DNA from: Muricauda sp. MAR_2010_75
GTDB lineage: Bacteria; Bacteroidota; Bacteroidia; Flavobacteriales; Flavobacteriaceae
NCBI RefSeq assembly: GCF_000745185.1
Contig: NZ_JQNJ01000001.1
Span: 953,501-1,017,500 of the forward strand
DNA length: 64,000 nucleotides
Reading direction: 5' to 3'
The notes under the pieces are model-generated. The model searched no databases, was not told the DNA's origin, and saw only the letters and a list, made by a program, of their open reading frames with translations. Positions 25,775-34,625 of this stretch are shown in pieces. The position numbers and the translations under genes are program-made. How positions within the stretch are numbered: position 1 is the first letter of the stretch; each line of letters begins with the position of its first letter.

Positions 25775-28077
25775 GCCTGCGTGGTTTCTCCAGGAATCAA
25801 TTTGACCGATTTTCCGTCAACCTGAATGGTCAATGATTCATTTCCAGTGATTTCAAAAGAACTTCCTTTTGCTGAAACATGAATGGTAATGATCTGGTTC
25901 CTAAAATTGATCTTGAAGGAATAGGAATCCCATTGATCTGGAATCTTGGGTGCAAAGCAGAGTTGGTCGTTCAAAATGCGCATACCCCCAAAACCTTCCA
26001 CGATGCTCATCCACGTTCCGGCCATGGAGGTGATGTGAAGGCCTTCTTTTACCTCTTTGTTGTAATCGTCCAAATCTAGTCTTGAGGTGCGCAAATAAAA
26101 GGTATAGGCCTGTTCCATTCGTCCCAATTTAGCCGCTTGGATACTGTGCACGCAAGGTGACAATGAAGATTCATGAACGGTGAAGGGTTCGTAGAAATCA
26201 AAATGGCGTTCCAATTCTTCTGGGCTGAAATGGTCTTCGAAGAAATAGAACCCTTGGAGCACATCGGCCTGTTTAATGTAGGGTGAGCGCAAAATGCGGT
26301 CCCAGCTCCATTTCTGGTTGATGGGCCGTTCGGACTTGTCCAAATCCTGAACTTTGACCATTTTCTTGTCCAAAAAACCATCTTGTTGTAAAAAAACTTT
26401 ATGCTTTTCTGAATAGGGAAAGTAGATATTGCCCGCAACTTTTTCCCAATCGTTAGTTTCGGCTTCGGTCAGTTCTACTTTATCTATGATTCTTTTGTAG
26501 TCATCGGGATAGGATTCCTTAACATTTTTTAGTTGTTCCAAGGCATATTCAATGCACCATTTTGCCAAGTAGTTGGTGTACCAGTTATTGTTGACGTTGT
26601 TTTCGTACTCATTGGGTCCGGTAACCCCCAACATTACATATTTCTGTTTCTCTTCAGAAAAATTGACACGTTGGTGCCAGAACCGGGCTATCCCGATTAA
26701 CACTTCCAACCCCATTTTTGGGATATAGCTGTAATCTCCGGTGAATCGATAATAATTGAAAATGGCGAAGGCAATGGCACCATTTCTGTGGATTTCCTCA
26801 AAAGTGATTTCCCATTCGTTATGGCATTCCTCCCCATTCATGGTCACCATAGGATAGAGTGCGGCCCCGTTGGAAAAGCCTAACTTTCCTGCATTTTCCA
26901 TAGCTTTTTCCAGATGGTTATAGCGATATTTAAGCAAGTTCCAGGCTACTTCTTGGTTCTTTGTGGCCATGTAAAAAGGTAAGCAATAGGCCTCGGTGTC
27001 CCAGTAAGTACTTCCTCCGTATTTTTCTCCTGTGAAACCCTTGGGTCCGATATTCAAACGGGAATCCTTGCCCAGATAGGTCTGATTCAACTGAAAAATA
27101 TTGAACCGGATACCTTGTTGCGCTTGTACATCGCCCTCAATGGTAATGTCGCTCATCTCCCAAATCTGCGCCCAAGCTTCTTTTTGTTTTTGCAGGAGTT
27201 CATCAAACCCCAATTGAGAAGCTTCGTCCAAAACGGCATGGGCGGCTTGTTGCAGTTCATCTTTTGGATGGTTTCTATCTACGGTGTAACCTCCAAATTT
27301 TATCAACGTAAGGGTTTCATCTTTTCCAAGCTTAATTATATAGGAGTGACCAACAGAGGTATCATTCTTTTTTACTGTAGGTTCTTCTTCAAATTTGGTC
27401 CCATCAACATACAATTCACTTTGCATAAAGGTACAGACCGAAAAGTTAGTCTTCATGGTATGGGATTGAACAAACGCTCTCTTTCCTTCCGAAGTAATAT
27501 TGGTAATGTTCCAGAACTTATCGTCCCAATTGGTGTCCTTGTTTTTGATTCCTCCATCCAAATACGGAATTATGCTTACTTCCACATCTGAATTCAGTAC
27601 TTGAAGATTGTATTGAATGGCTCCGGTTTCATCCAGGTCCAAACTCAAGAACCGAACTACCTCAACAGCTACCTCTATGTCATTGGGCATTGTGGCCACA
27701 AAGCTGCGCTTGTACCAACCTTCCTGCATATTAAGCTCGCGATGGAAATGCTCTACTTTTTTGCAAGTGTTCAAATCCAAAGGAGCATCATTGATAATGA
27801 CATCAATCCCAATCCAATTGGGGGCATTGAGCACTTTGGCAAAATATTCGGGGTACCCGTTCTTCCACCACCCTACGCGAGTTTTGTCCGGGTAATAGAC
27901 GCCCGCAATATAGCTTCCTTGAAAAGTTTCTCCTGAGTAGTGTTCTTCAAAATTGGCACGTTGTCCCATGGCCCCGTTACCCAAGCTGAAAAGGCTTTCG
28001 GAAGATTCTACCTGCTCTTTACTAAACCCCTCCTCAACAATTGACCAAGGGTTTGCTTTTATATAATCCTGATTCAT
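25771..28077 (-). CDS. GH65 disaccharide phosphorylase (maltose/kojibiose type)
   Basis: This 768-residue cytosolic protein, no signal peptide, has an N-terminal beta-sandwich (about 1-280), a linker and an (alpha/alpha)6 barrel. GGSTYWDTEAYCLPFYM (354-370) lines the sugar site and the catalytic Glu490 is in GVTGPNEYENN. GH65 phosphorylases use phosphate to break an alpha-glucosidic bond with inversion, giving beta-glucose-1-phosphate and glucose. The disaccharide (maltose, kojibiose, trehalose, nigerose) cannot be told from this reading. beta-Phosphoglucomutase, the usual neighbour that processes the product, is missing here. Confidence 0.92.
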   Translation of the reverse strand: MNQDYIKANPWSIVEEGFSKEQVESSESLFSLGNGAMGQRANFEEHYSGETFQGSYIAGVYYPDKTRVGWWKNGYPEYFAKVLNAPNWIGIDVIINDAPLDLNTCKKVEHFHRELNMQEGWYKRSFVATMPNDIEVAVEVVRFLSLDLDETGAIQYNLQVLNSDVEVSIIPYLDGGIKNKDTNWDDKFWNITNITSEGKRAFVQSHTMKTNFSVCTFMQSELYVDGTKFEEEPTVKKNDTSVGHSYIIKLGKDETLTLIKFGGYTVDRNHPKDELQQAAHAVLDEASQLGFDELLQKQKEAWAQIWEMSDITIEGDVQAQQGIRFNIFQLNQTYLGKDSRLNIGPKGFTGEKYGGSTYWDTEAYCLPFYMATKNQEVAWNLLKYRYNHLEKAMENAGKLGFSNGAALYPMVTMNGEECHNEWEITFEEIHRNGAIAFAIFNYYRFTGDYSYIPKMGLEVLIGIARFWHQRVNFSEEKQKYVMLGVTGPNEYENNVNNNWYTNYLAKWCIEYALEQLKNVKESYPDDYKRIIDKVELTEAETNDWEKVAGNIYFPYSEKHKVFLQQDGFLDKKMVKVQDLDKSERPINQKWSWDRILRSPYIKQADVLQGFYFFEDHFSPEELERHFDFYEPFTVHESSLSPCVHSIQAAKLGRMEQAYTFYLRTSRLDLDDYNKEVKEGLHITSMAGTWMSIVEGFGGMRILNDQLCFAPKIPDQWDSYSFKINFRNQIITIHVSAKGSSFEITGNESLTIQVDGKSVKLIPGETTQA

Positions 28078-28134
28078 TGCTTACCAAAATTGTGCAACAA
28101 ATGTAGGTAGCTTTACGATAAGGACAGAATAAAC

Positions 28135-29154
28135 TTAATGAAATATAGAATCCCTGATGACCAAGGTAGGCTCCAAAGTTTTGGTCTGGAAGGTTTCCTC
28201 TTCCTCTTTTTCACCTTCAACCTTATCTATTAACATTTGGGCGGAAATCTCTCCCATTTTTTCACCATGTTGGGCCACTACTGTTAAACTGGGGTAGGCA
28301 TATTTAGACAGAAAACCATCAGTAAATCCAATAAATGAGATATCCTCGGGAATCTTAAGCCCCTTTTCTTGAGCCAAGCGCATACTATAGACTGCAAAAA
28401 TCTCATTGACACATAAAACGGCATCCACATCTGGGTGGTCCTCGAAAAAATCCTTGATGCCTTTTTCATCCATTTCCATGGTGGGAAGTTTCAGTATTCT
28501 GGATTCGTTCACACCCAAACCACTGTCAATCAATGCTTTTTTATACCCTATGGTACGGGCTTTACTCACACTGAGGTAGTCATCTGTACTGATCAAGGCT
28601 ATTTTTTTTCTGCCTTGCTCAATAAGTTTTTGGGTGGCCATGTAGGCACCAAACTCATCGTCAATAACAACCTTATCACAGTCTATTTCGTTGGTGATTC
28701 TGTCAAATAGCACCACTGGGATTCCCTGTTCGGTAACTTCCTTAAGGTGGTTATAGTCCCCTTTTTGTTGGGTCTCCGAGGACAAGGACATGATGAACCC
28801 ATCAATGCTTCCGTTGGCCAACATTTCCATGTTTATCACTTCTTTATCAAAAGATTCCTCTGAAAGACAGACAATTACATTATAGCCCTTGGCATTTGCA
28901 TATTTCTCGATGCCCCGGATAACAGTGGTAAAAAAATGATGCACAATATCCGGAATAACCACTCCGATGTTCTTGGTCCTCTTATTTTTGAGGCTAATGG
29001 CAATGTTGTTGGGCTTATAATTATAGAGTTTGGCAAATGCCTGTACCTTTTCCTTGGTATCCCTACTGATTTCTTCACTGTTCTTCAACGCCTTTGAAAC
29101 TGTTGAGATGGATACTTCAAGTTCTCTTGCAATATCTTTTAATGTGATTTTCAC
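28135..29154 (-). CDS. LacI-family transcription regulator
   Basis: This 339-residue regulator begins at a GTG codon (29152-29154). The LacI helix-turn-helix and hinge, ITLKDIARELEVSISTVSKA (3-22) with NYKPNNIAISLKNKRTKNIG, is followed by a periplasmic-binding-protein-like sugar domain (about 60-339). It should repress or activate the GH65-GH13 genes behind it and the SusCD operon across the divergent spacer, with a sugar as inducer. A matching CG-centred palindrome occurs at 29422-29435. The gene lies 57 bases ahead of GH65 on the same strand. Confidence 0.93.
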   Translation of the reverse strand: MKITLKDIARELEVSISTVSKALKNSEEISRDTKEKVQAFAKLYNYKPNNIAISLKNKRTKNIGVVIPDIVHHFFTTVIRGIEKYANAKGYNVIVCLSEESFDKEVINMEMLANGSIDGFIMSLSSETQQKGDYNHLKEVTEQGIPVVLFDRITNEIDCDKVVIDDEFGAYMATQKLIEQGRKKIALISTDDYLSVSKARTIGYKKALIDSGLGVNESRILKLPTMEMDEKGIKDFFEDHPDVDAVLCVNEIFAVYSMRLAQEKGLKIPEDISFIGFTDGFLSKYAYPSLTVVAQHGEKMGEISAQMLIDKVEGEKEEEETFQTKTLEPTLVIRDSIFH

Positions 29155-29407
29155 TTTATGGTGTTACTAATTTAATTCTTAAGATTTGGGTTCGGGAAAT
29201 TACGTAATAAAGAAAACAGGCTTGACCAAAATATGCATTTTAACAAAAACACGATGTGGTCAAAAAAAACTCTTATCAAAATGTTAATAGGTGCTAAAAA
29301 ATAAAAATACTATATTAGTGGTAAAATTGCGCATTTCTTAATTATTTGCTATTATATTATGATATAAGTGTTATTTGCACATTAATTTTATCAACCTTCT
29401 ACAGATA

Positions 29408-29415
29408 CAAAGTTA
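29408..29415 (-). promoter_or_regulatory. candidate -7 box for the lacI operon
   Basis: Read on the minus strand, TAACTTTG matches the Bacteroidota -7 consensus TAnnTTTG perfectly. Transcription would begin near 29401, leaving a leader of about 245 bases before lacI. No clear -33 box is seen; the LacI palindrome occupies that position. Confidence 0.35.
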
Positions 29416-29421
29416 TCAACA

Positions 29422-29435
29422 CGAAACCGTTTTCG
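29422..29435. promoter_or_regulatory. LacI-type operator palindrome
   Basis: CGAAACCGTTTTCG is a 14-base near-palindrome with a central CG, half-sites CGAAAC and TTTTCG differing at one base. The central CpG and A/T-flanked half-sites are the usual form of LacI-family operators. It lies midway between the divergent lacI and susC genes and would overlap the -33 region of both, so one bound dimer could control both operons. Confidence 0.6.
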
Positions 29436-29454
29436 CTTTATATTGTAATATGCT

Positions 29455-29463
29455 TAAATTTTG
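29455..29463 (+). promoter_or_regulatory. candidate -7 box for susC
   Basis: TAAATTTTG is the -7 consensus TAnnTTTG with one extra base. Transcription would start near 29470, about 60 bases before susC. The LacI palindrome ends 19 bases upstream, over the -33 position. The rest of the 376-base spacer (29155-29530) is AT-rich and holds no other feature I can support. Confidence 0.3.
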
Positions 29464-29530
29464 ATTAACCTTTTTTTTATATATGTTTAACACTTGAATT
29501 AAAATTAACTAAACTTAAAATTAACTATTT

Positions 29531-32500
29531 ATGAAGATTACGCTACTTAGAAGCCTTTTGCTGCTTGGAGCTTTTTTATGCTTCAGTATGGTGAAAGCTC
29601 AAACAGTATCTGGTACTGTTTCGGATGCAAACGGACCATTGCCGGGAGCAAGCGTATTGGTTAAAGGAACAACCAATGGTACGCAAACCGATTTTGACGG
29701 TAATTACACATTGGACGGTATCGGCGAATCGGCAACTCTTGTGTTCAGTTATATTGGATACAAAACTGTAGAAACCGCTGTTAACGGCCGATCTACCATT
29801 AACATAACCATGGAGGAAGATGCCCAGGCATTGGATGAGGTTGTTATCATTGGTTATGGTCAAACAACGGTTAAAGACGCAACGGGTGCGGTGGCAGCCG
29901 TAACCTCGGAAGATTTCAACCAAGGTGTCATTTCTTCACCAGAGCAGTTGATACAAGGTAAAACTGCAGGTGTTCAAATCACGCAAAGTAGTGGTGAGCC
30001 CGGTGCAGGCATTGCTCTGCGTATCAGGGGAACAGGTTCCGTTAGGGCCAACAACAGTCCGCTATTTGTAATTGACGGTGTTCCTGTTACCAATGAAGGA
30101 GTCTCTGCTGGTGGTGCCGATTTGGGTACAGGTACAAGTGGGAATCGTAACCCTCTTAACTTTCTTAACCCAAACGACATAGAAAGTATGAGTATCTTAA
30201 AAGATGCTTCTGCAACAGCAATCTATGGTTCACGTGGCGCGAACGGTGTTGTTATCATCACCACCAAGTCCGGTAAAGGGGCAGGTTCAGAAGGTCAATG
30301 GAGTTTTAATACCAGCTTGAATATTTCTGAAGTTAGGGAAACCTATGATTTGTTGACCGCCGAAGAGTTTATTGAAGCAGGTGGTGCAAATTTGGGTTCT
30401 AAGACAGATTGGCAAGATTTTGTGTTCAGAACTACTGCGTCAACAGACAATACACTTTCATATGCGCGTAATTATGGTAAAGGGAACGTTCGCGCGACTT
30501 TTGGATATGCAAAGCAATTCGGTGTAATTGAGGATACGAATTTAGAACGTATTACCGGTCGCATCAACGCCAACCACAGATTCCTTGATGATAAACTTAG
30601 GGTTGGACTACAGGCCACAATTTCTAGAATCAATGACCAAAGACCTTTTGTAAGTAGAACTTCCGGGAGTACAGGTGACTTGCTAGCCTCTGCATACTAC
30701 GGTAACCCTACCTTGTCTTCAAACCCAGACACAAGCGCAGAGCCCGATAGAAATCCCGCTAACCTGCTTGCCTATTATCAAGATATCACTAATACCAACA
30801 GGTTTTTAGGAAACCTTTCATTGGAATATGATATTACTGATGAATTTACTGCCAAACTGAATTTGGGATACGACGCTTCTGACTCATCCAGGGGACAGGT
30901 AGTTGGCCCTCAAATTCTTGGTTTGCAAAACGGCGCACAAAATAATGGACGTGCCGCAGTGAGTAATTTGGATACTGAAAACAAGTTAATGGAAGTTACC
31001 GTTAACTATACAAAAGAGTTTGAGAACTCAAACTTGGATGCGTTAGTAGGTTATTCATTTCAAGATTTTAACAGAAATGGACAAAATATCCTGGGGCAAG
31101 GATACGGAGGCGGTAATTTGAATCAAATCCTCGCAGCTACAAACCAAGCTTTTAATGCTACAAAAAATTTGGCCTCCGGTTATCAGGCTTACGGGGTGGG
31201 TACATTCGAAGATGAGCCTGATGCTGGCAATCAATTCAGAATTTTAAATTTATTCCCGAGTCCTAATATCACAACGGGTCCGGTACCATTACTACCGGTC
31301 ACTGCATTTACAGTGGATACCTTTGATACCACGGACGAATTGCAGTCTTTCTTTGGAAGGGTTAACTATACCTTATACAACAAGTATTTGTTCACTGCCA
31401 CTTTTAGGGCAGACGGTTCCTCAAGATTTGGTGGAAACAACAAATACGGTTATTTCCCCTCGGCGGCGTTTGCCTGGAAGTTAAACGAAGAAGACTTTGT
31501 TGGTGATGCCTTTTCCACACTTAAACTTCGTTTGAGCTGGGGTATTACAGGTAATCAAGAAGGTATTGGTTACGGTAACTATTTGAACAGAACCAGATGG
31601 GGAAGATTCAATGCTCCAACACTTGATATCTCCTCCAACTCGCAAATTACAGCTCCCGCTACACGTGCGCTTGCGTTTGAGAACCCAGATTTGAAATGGG
31701 AAGAAACAACACAATACGCTGTGGGTCTTGATTTTGGTTTTTCCAACGATCGATTGACGGGTAACTTAGATTTTTATCGAAAGGAAACCTCAGACATCCT
31801 TCTAAACCTTCCAGCGGTACAGCCTTCCAATGAACCATTTTCATTTCAAAATGTAGATGGAGTAATTGTGAACCAAGGAGTTGAATTTGGTTTGGATTAT
31901 GACATTATTAGATCGGAAGATGTTAGCTGGAACGCTAATTTCAATATTGCATACAACGACAACGAATTAACCGACTATGACGGACCAGACATTCAAGCTG
32001 GCCAGGTTTACGGACAAGGTTTGTCCAATGCATTTGTGCAAATATTGACAGAAGGAAGATCACTTTTTACTTACAATTTAAGAAATGTAGATGCTGATCT
32101 TAACGTAGACACCGATCCCAGCATACAAGATAAATCAGGTCTGCCTACGGTAACAGCTGGTTTCTCAACAAGCGCTAGTTATAAAAACTGGGATGCTTCC
32201 CTATTCTTCTCAGGTCAGTTTGGACATTATGTCTACAACAATACTGCCAATGCACTTTTTGCGCTACCTCAAGTTGGAAGTAGAAACAACTTAAAAAGTG
32301 TTATTGATAGTGGCGTTGGCCCATCAAGCCAAAATCCAAGCACCTTTTTCTTGGAAAAAGGAGATTTTGTGCGGCTCCAAACTGCTTCTATCGGATATAA
32401 TGTGCCCTTAAGTGGAGATGGAACTCTAAAAAGCATGCGATTGAATCTAACCGGTCAAAACTTATTGTTGATTACCGATTACAGCGGTCCAGACCCTGAG

Positions 32501-32614
32501 GTAAGTACTTCAGACGTACCTCAGGCAATCGGAGGAGTTCCTTCTGCATCTATAGATTATTTATCCTATCCTAGACCTCGAACTTTTAGTTTAGGTATAA
32601 ATGTTACATTTTAA
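29531..32614 (+). CDS. susC: SusC-family TonB-dependent outer-membrane transporter
   Basis: This 1027-residue protein has a signal peptide (cleaved about after VKAQ, residue 24), a carboxypeptidase-D-like domain (about 25-110, VSGTVSDANGPLPGASVLVK), the TonB-box/plug domain (115-245, with LFVIDGVPV and MSILKDASATAIYGSRGANG typical of SusC), and a 22-strand barrel ending in SLGINVTF, a C-terminal aromatic as needed for barrel insertion. It imports oligosaccharides with the SusD lid. It is followed after 12 bases by susD. The neighbouring GH13 and GH65 genes suggest an alpha-glucan, yet the downstream operon may point to another substrate. Confidence 0.95.
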   Translation: MKITLLRSLLLLGAFLCFSMVKAQTVSGTVSDANGPLPGASVLVKGTTNGTQTDFDGNYTLDGIGESATLVFSYIGYKTVETAVNGRSTINITMEEDAQALDEVVIIGYGQTTVKDATGAVAAVTSEDFNQGVISSPEQLIQGKTAGVQITQSSGEPGAGIALRIRGTGSVRANNSPLFVIDGVPVTNEGVSAGGADLGTGTSGNRNPLNFLNPNDIESMSILKDASATAIYGSRGANGVVIITTKSGKGAGSEGQWSFNTSLNISEVRETYDLLTAEEFIEAGGANLGSKTDWQDFVFRTTASTDNTLSYARNYGKGNVRATFGYAKQFGVIEDTNLERITGRINANHRFLDDKLRVGLQATISRINDQRPFVSRTSGSTGDLLASAYYGNPTLSSNPDTSAEPDRNPANLLAYYQDITNTNRFLGNLSLEYDITDEFTAKLNLGYDASDSSRGQVVGPQILGLQNGAQNNGRAAVSNLDTENKLMEVTVNYTKEFENSNLDALVGYSFQDFNRNGQNILGQGYGGGNLNQILAATNQAFNATKNLASGYQAYGVGTFEDEPDAGNQFRILNLFPSPNITTGPVPLLPVTAFTVDTFDTTDELQSFFGRVNYTLYNKYLFTATFRADGSSRFGGNNKYGYFPSAAFAWKLNEEDFVGDAFSTLKLRLSWGITGNQEGIGYGNYLNRTRWGRFNAPTLDISSNSQITAPATRALAFENPDLKWEETTQYAVGLDFGFSNDRLTGNLDFYRKETSDILLNLPAVQPSNEPFSFQNVDGVIVNQGVEFGLDYDIIRSEDVSWNANFNIAYNDNELTDYDGPDIQAGQVYGQGLSNAFVQILTEGRSLFTYNLRNVDADLNVDTDPSIQDKSGLPTVTAGFSTSASYKNWDASLFFSGQFGHYVYNNTANALFALPQVGSRNNLKSVIDSGVGPSSQNPSTFFLEKGDFVRLQTASIGYNVPLSGDGTLKSMRLNLTGQNLLLITDYSGPDPEVSTSDVPQAIGGVPSASIDYLSYPRPRTFSLGINVTF

Positions 32615-32626
32615 AAAATTGTTTTT

Positions 32627-34219
32627 ATGAAAAGAATCGCTAATTATTTAAGTATATCGCTTCTAGTTCCTTTAATGTTCTCATGTACAGATTTGGAAAT
32701 AGAAGAAACAGATTCCCTTATAACCGACGGATTTGCAGGGGTTCAAGACGTACAAAGTGAAGTTACCAACCTAGCAAACAGTATCGCTGGTGGAGCACTT
32801 GCCAATCAGGAGAGTTTATTTGCTTTGAACGAAGTTACCACGGACGAATATGTAGTGCCTACAAGAGGTAGTGACTGGGGAGACAATGGTCGTTGGCTTT
32901 CCATTCATCGTCATACCTGGAATGCTGAATTATTTGACATCATTCAGCCATGGCAGCAATTGAACGCCGTAAGTTTTAATGCCAGTCGGGTAATCAGCCC
33001 TAAAAGTGTCAACACTTCTGGAGGAGACCTTACTACTTTAAAAGCACAAGCACATTTTTACCGTGCTTGGGCATACCATTGGATATTGGATATGTGGCGG
33101 CAGATTCCGTATAGAGATTTGGATCTCCCAAACAGTGCAATTCCTGAGGTTTTAACAGGCCAAGTTGCCATTGATAGTATTGTTGCTGATTTGAATATTG
33201 CCATTGCTGACCTTCCGGAAGTATCCGTTGGAGACCCGATCAGCGCCAAAGCAACCCCTTCAAAAGCTGCCGCCCACCTCTTAATGGCAAGGCTTCACCT
33301 GAACAAACATGTCTACTTGGGAACAGAACCCCAAGCTTCGGATATGCAGGTCGTTGTTGATGCTGTGGATGCAATAACCGCAAGTGGTTATACCTTGGCT
33401 GAACCTGGAAAATATTTTGACATATTCAAACCAAGTAACGACGTGGAAACCATTTGGTGGTCAGCTGCTGATGCCGGCCCAAGGATTTGGCACACACTTC
33501 ACTACAACCAAGACTTCCCAGGATTCAATGACGGAGGAGGTTGGAATGGATTTACAACACTTGCAGAATTCTATGATCTTTTCGAAGGACCCGCGGATAC
33601 AAATTACCCTGGGGACGGACAAGAAGAACGAAGAGGAGTTGTACACGACCCAAGTACGGCCAACGCAGAAAATTTAGGGATTGGCCTTGGTTTCTTGATC
33701 AATCAACAATATGAGCAAGATGGAACACCCCTAGATGCCAGAGAAAATGTGGGAGGAGTTCCCTTAGTATTTACAAGAGAAGCCGAAAAAGCAGAATATT
33801 CGGCACCTGCAGACAATGCAGTTTTAGAAACCTCCGGAATTAGGATGTTCAAATACCACCCTAATGAAGAAGGTGGAGATAGAAGACGACACATTGTACG
33901 TTACAGATATGCCGATGCCTTCTTGATGAAAGCCGAAGCCATGTGGCGTATGGGAGGAGATCCAACAGCAATGATAAACGAATTGAGAACTACTAGAGAT
34001 GCTTCTCCATTGTTATCTGTTACAGCAGCAGATATGCTCGCCGAAAGAGGTCGTGAACTTTATCAGGAAATGGTAAGAAGACAGGATTTAATACGATTTG
34101 GTGAATATTCACGCGCTTGGAATCTTAAGGAAGCTAGTGATGACACTAGATTGATTTTCCCAATTCCGATTTCGGATGTTCTGGCGAATCCAAACCTTCA
34201 GCAGAATCCTGGATACTAA
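32627..34219 (+). CDS. susD: SusD/RagB-family outer-membrane lipoprotein
   Basis: This 530-residue lipoprotein (lipobox LMFSCTDL, Cys20) has an N-terminal SusD-like half with TPR helices and a C-terminal RagB/SusD domain that begins about residue 270 and ends with LIFPIPISDVLANPNLQQNPGY, the usual RagB ending. It forms the hinged lid on the SusC barrel and binds glycans. The segment VVPTRGSDWGDNGRW is common in starch-type SusD proteins, in my recollection. It is followed by a perfect terminator at 34247-34272. No SusE or SusF gene is found. Confidence 0.94.
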   Translation: MKRIANYLSISLLVPLMFSCTDLEIEETDSLITDGFAGVQDVQSEVTNLANSIAGGALANQESLFALNEVTTDEYVVPTRGSDWGDNGRWLSIHRHTWNAELFDIIQPWQQLNAVSFNASRVISPKSVNTSGGDLTTLKAQAHFYRAWAYHWILDMWRQIPYRDLDLPNSAIPEVLTGQVAIDSIVADLNIAIADLPEVSVGDPISAKATPSKAAAHLLMARLHLNKHVYLGTEPQASDMQVVVDAVDAITASGYTLAEPGKYFDIFKPSNDVETIWWSAADAGPRIWHTLHYNQDFPGFNDGGGWNGFTTLAEFYDLFEGPADTNYPGDGQEERRGVVHDPSTANAENLGIGLGFLINQQYEQDGTPLDARENVGGVPLVFTREAEKAEYSAPADNAVLETSGIRMFKYHPNEEGGDRRRHIVRYRYADAFLMKAEAMWRMGGDPTAMINELRTTRDASPLLSVTAADMLAERGRELYQEMVRRQDLIRFGEYSRAWNLKEASDDTRLIFPIPISDVLANPNLQQNPGY

Positions 34220-34246
34220 AAAATGATCAATTGATTATTTTTATAT

Positions 34247-34272
34247 AAAAGCCCGCCAAATGGCGGGCTTTT
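34247..34272 (+). terminator. strong terminator after susD
   Basis: A perfect 12-base stem, AAAAGCCCGCCA with TGGCGGGCTTTT around AA, ends in Ts. Being symmetrical with A and T flanks, it works on both strands. It separates the SusCD unit from the FG-GAP/haloperoxidase operon. Confidence 0.95.
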
Positions 34273-34625
34273 GAATTAAACTATTATTATACAACGCACT
34301 GGATTTTAAATCATTTGCTACCCAAAATTTATTCCTTCTTTTCTAATCCCCTGAAGTCAGTATACTTTTATGAAAATTTTGACAAAGAAATGATTAATGA
34401 AATATTAATGGGTGGAAATAATTTTGAGATAAGTATCCAACGTGGTAGTTTAGATGTTTAGCATTGACTTAAATCAAAGAATTTATGAGTCCAGTGATTT
34501 GACCTAAAATTTGCCCTTGGATATTTCTGAATTCATTGAAAAGATTAAAAGATGGACTAGATTGAGAAGAATTCGTCCTTATAAATAGAAATTCTCCCTT
34601 TTTTAATCAAAAAACGCAACTTAGC
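34273..34625. other. 353-base AT-rich gap; possible decayed ORF end and operon promoter
   Basis: No complete gene is found here. One short frame from a TTG at about 34516 to a TAG at 34586-34588 encodes LPLDISEFIEKIKRWTRLRR and five more residues, which looks like the basic C-terminus of a lost protein; upstream of it the frame is closed. The promoter of the operon starting at 34626 must lie here, but I see no strong -7 box; TAAAATTTG at about 34505-34513 is the nearest match. Confidence 0.35.
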
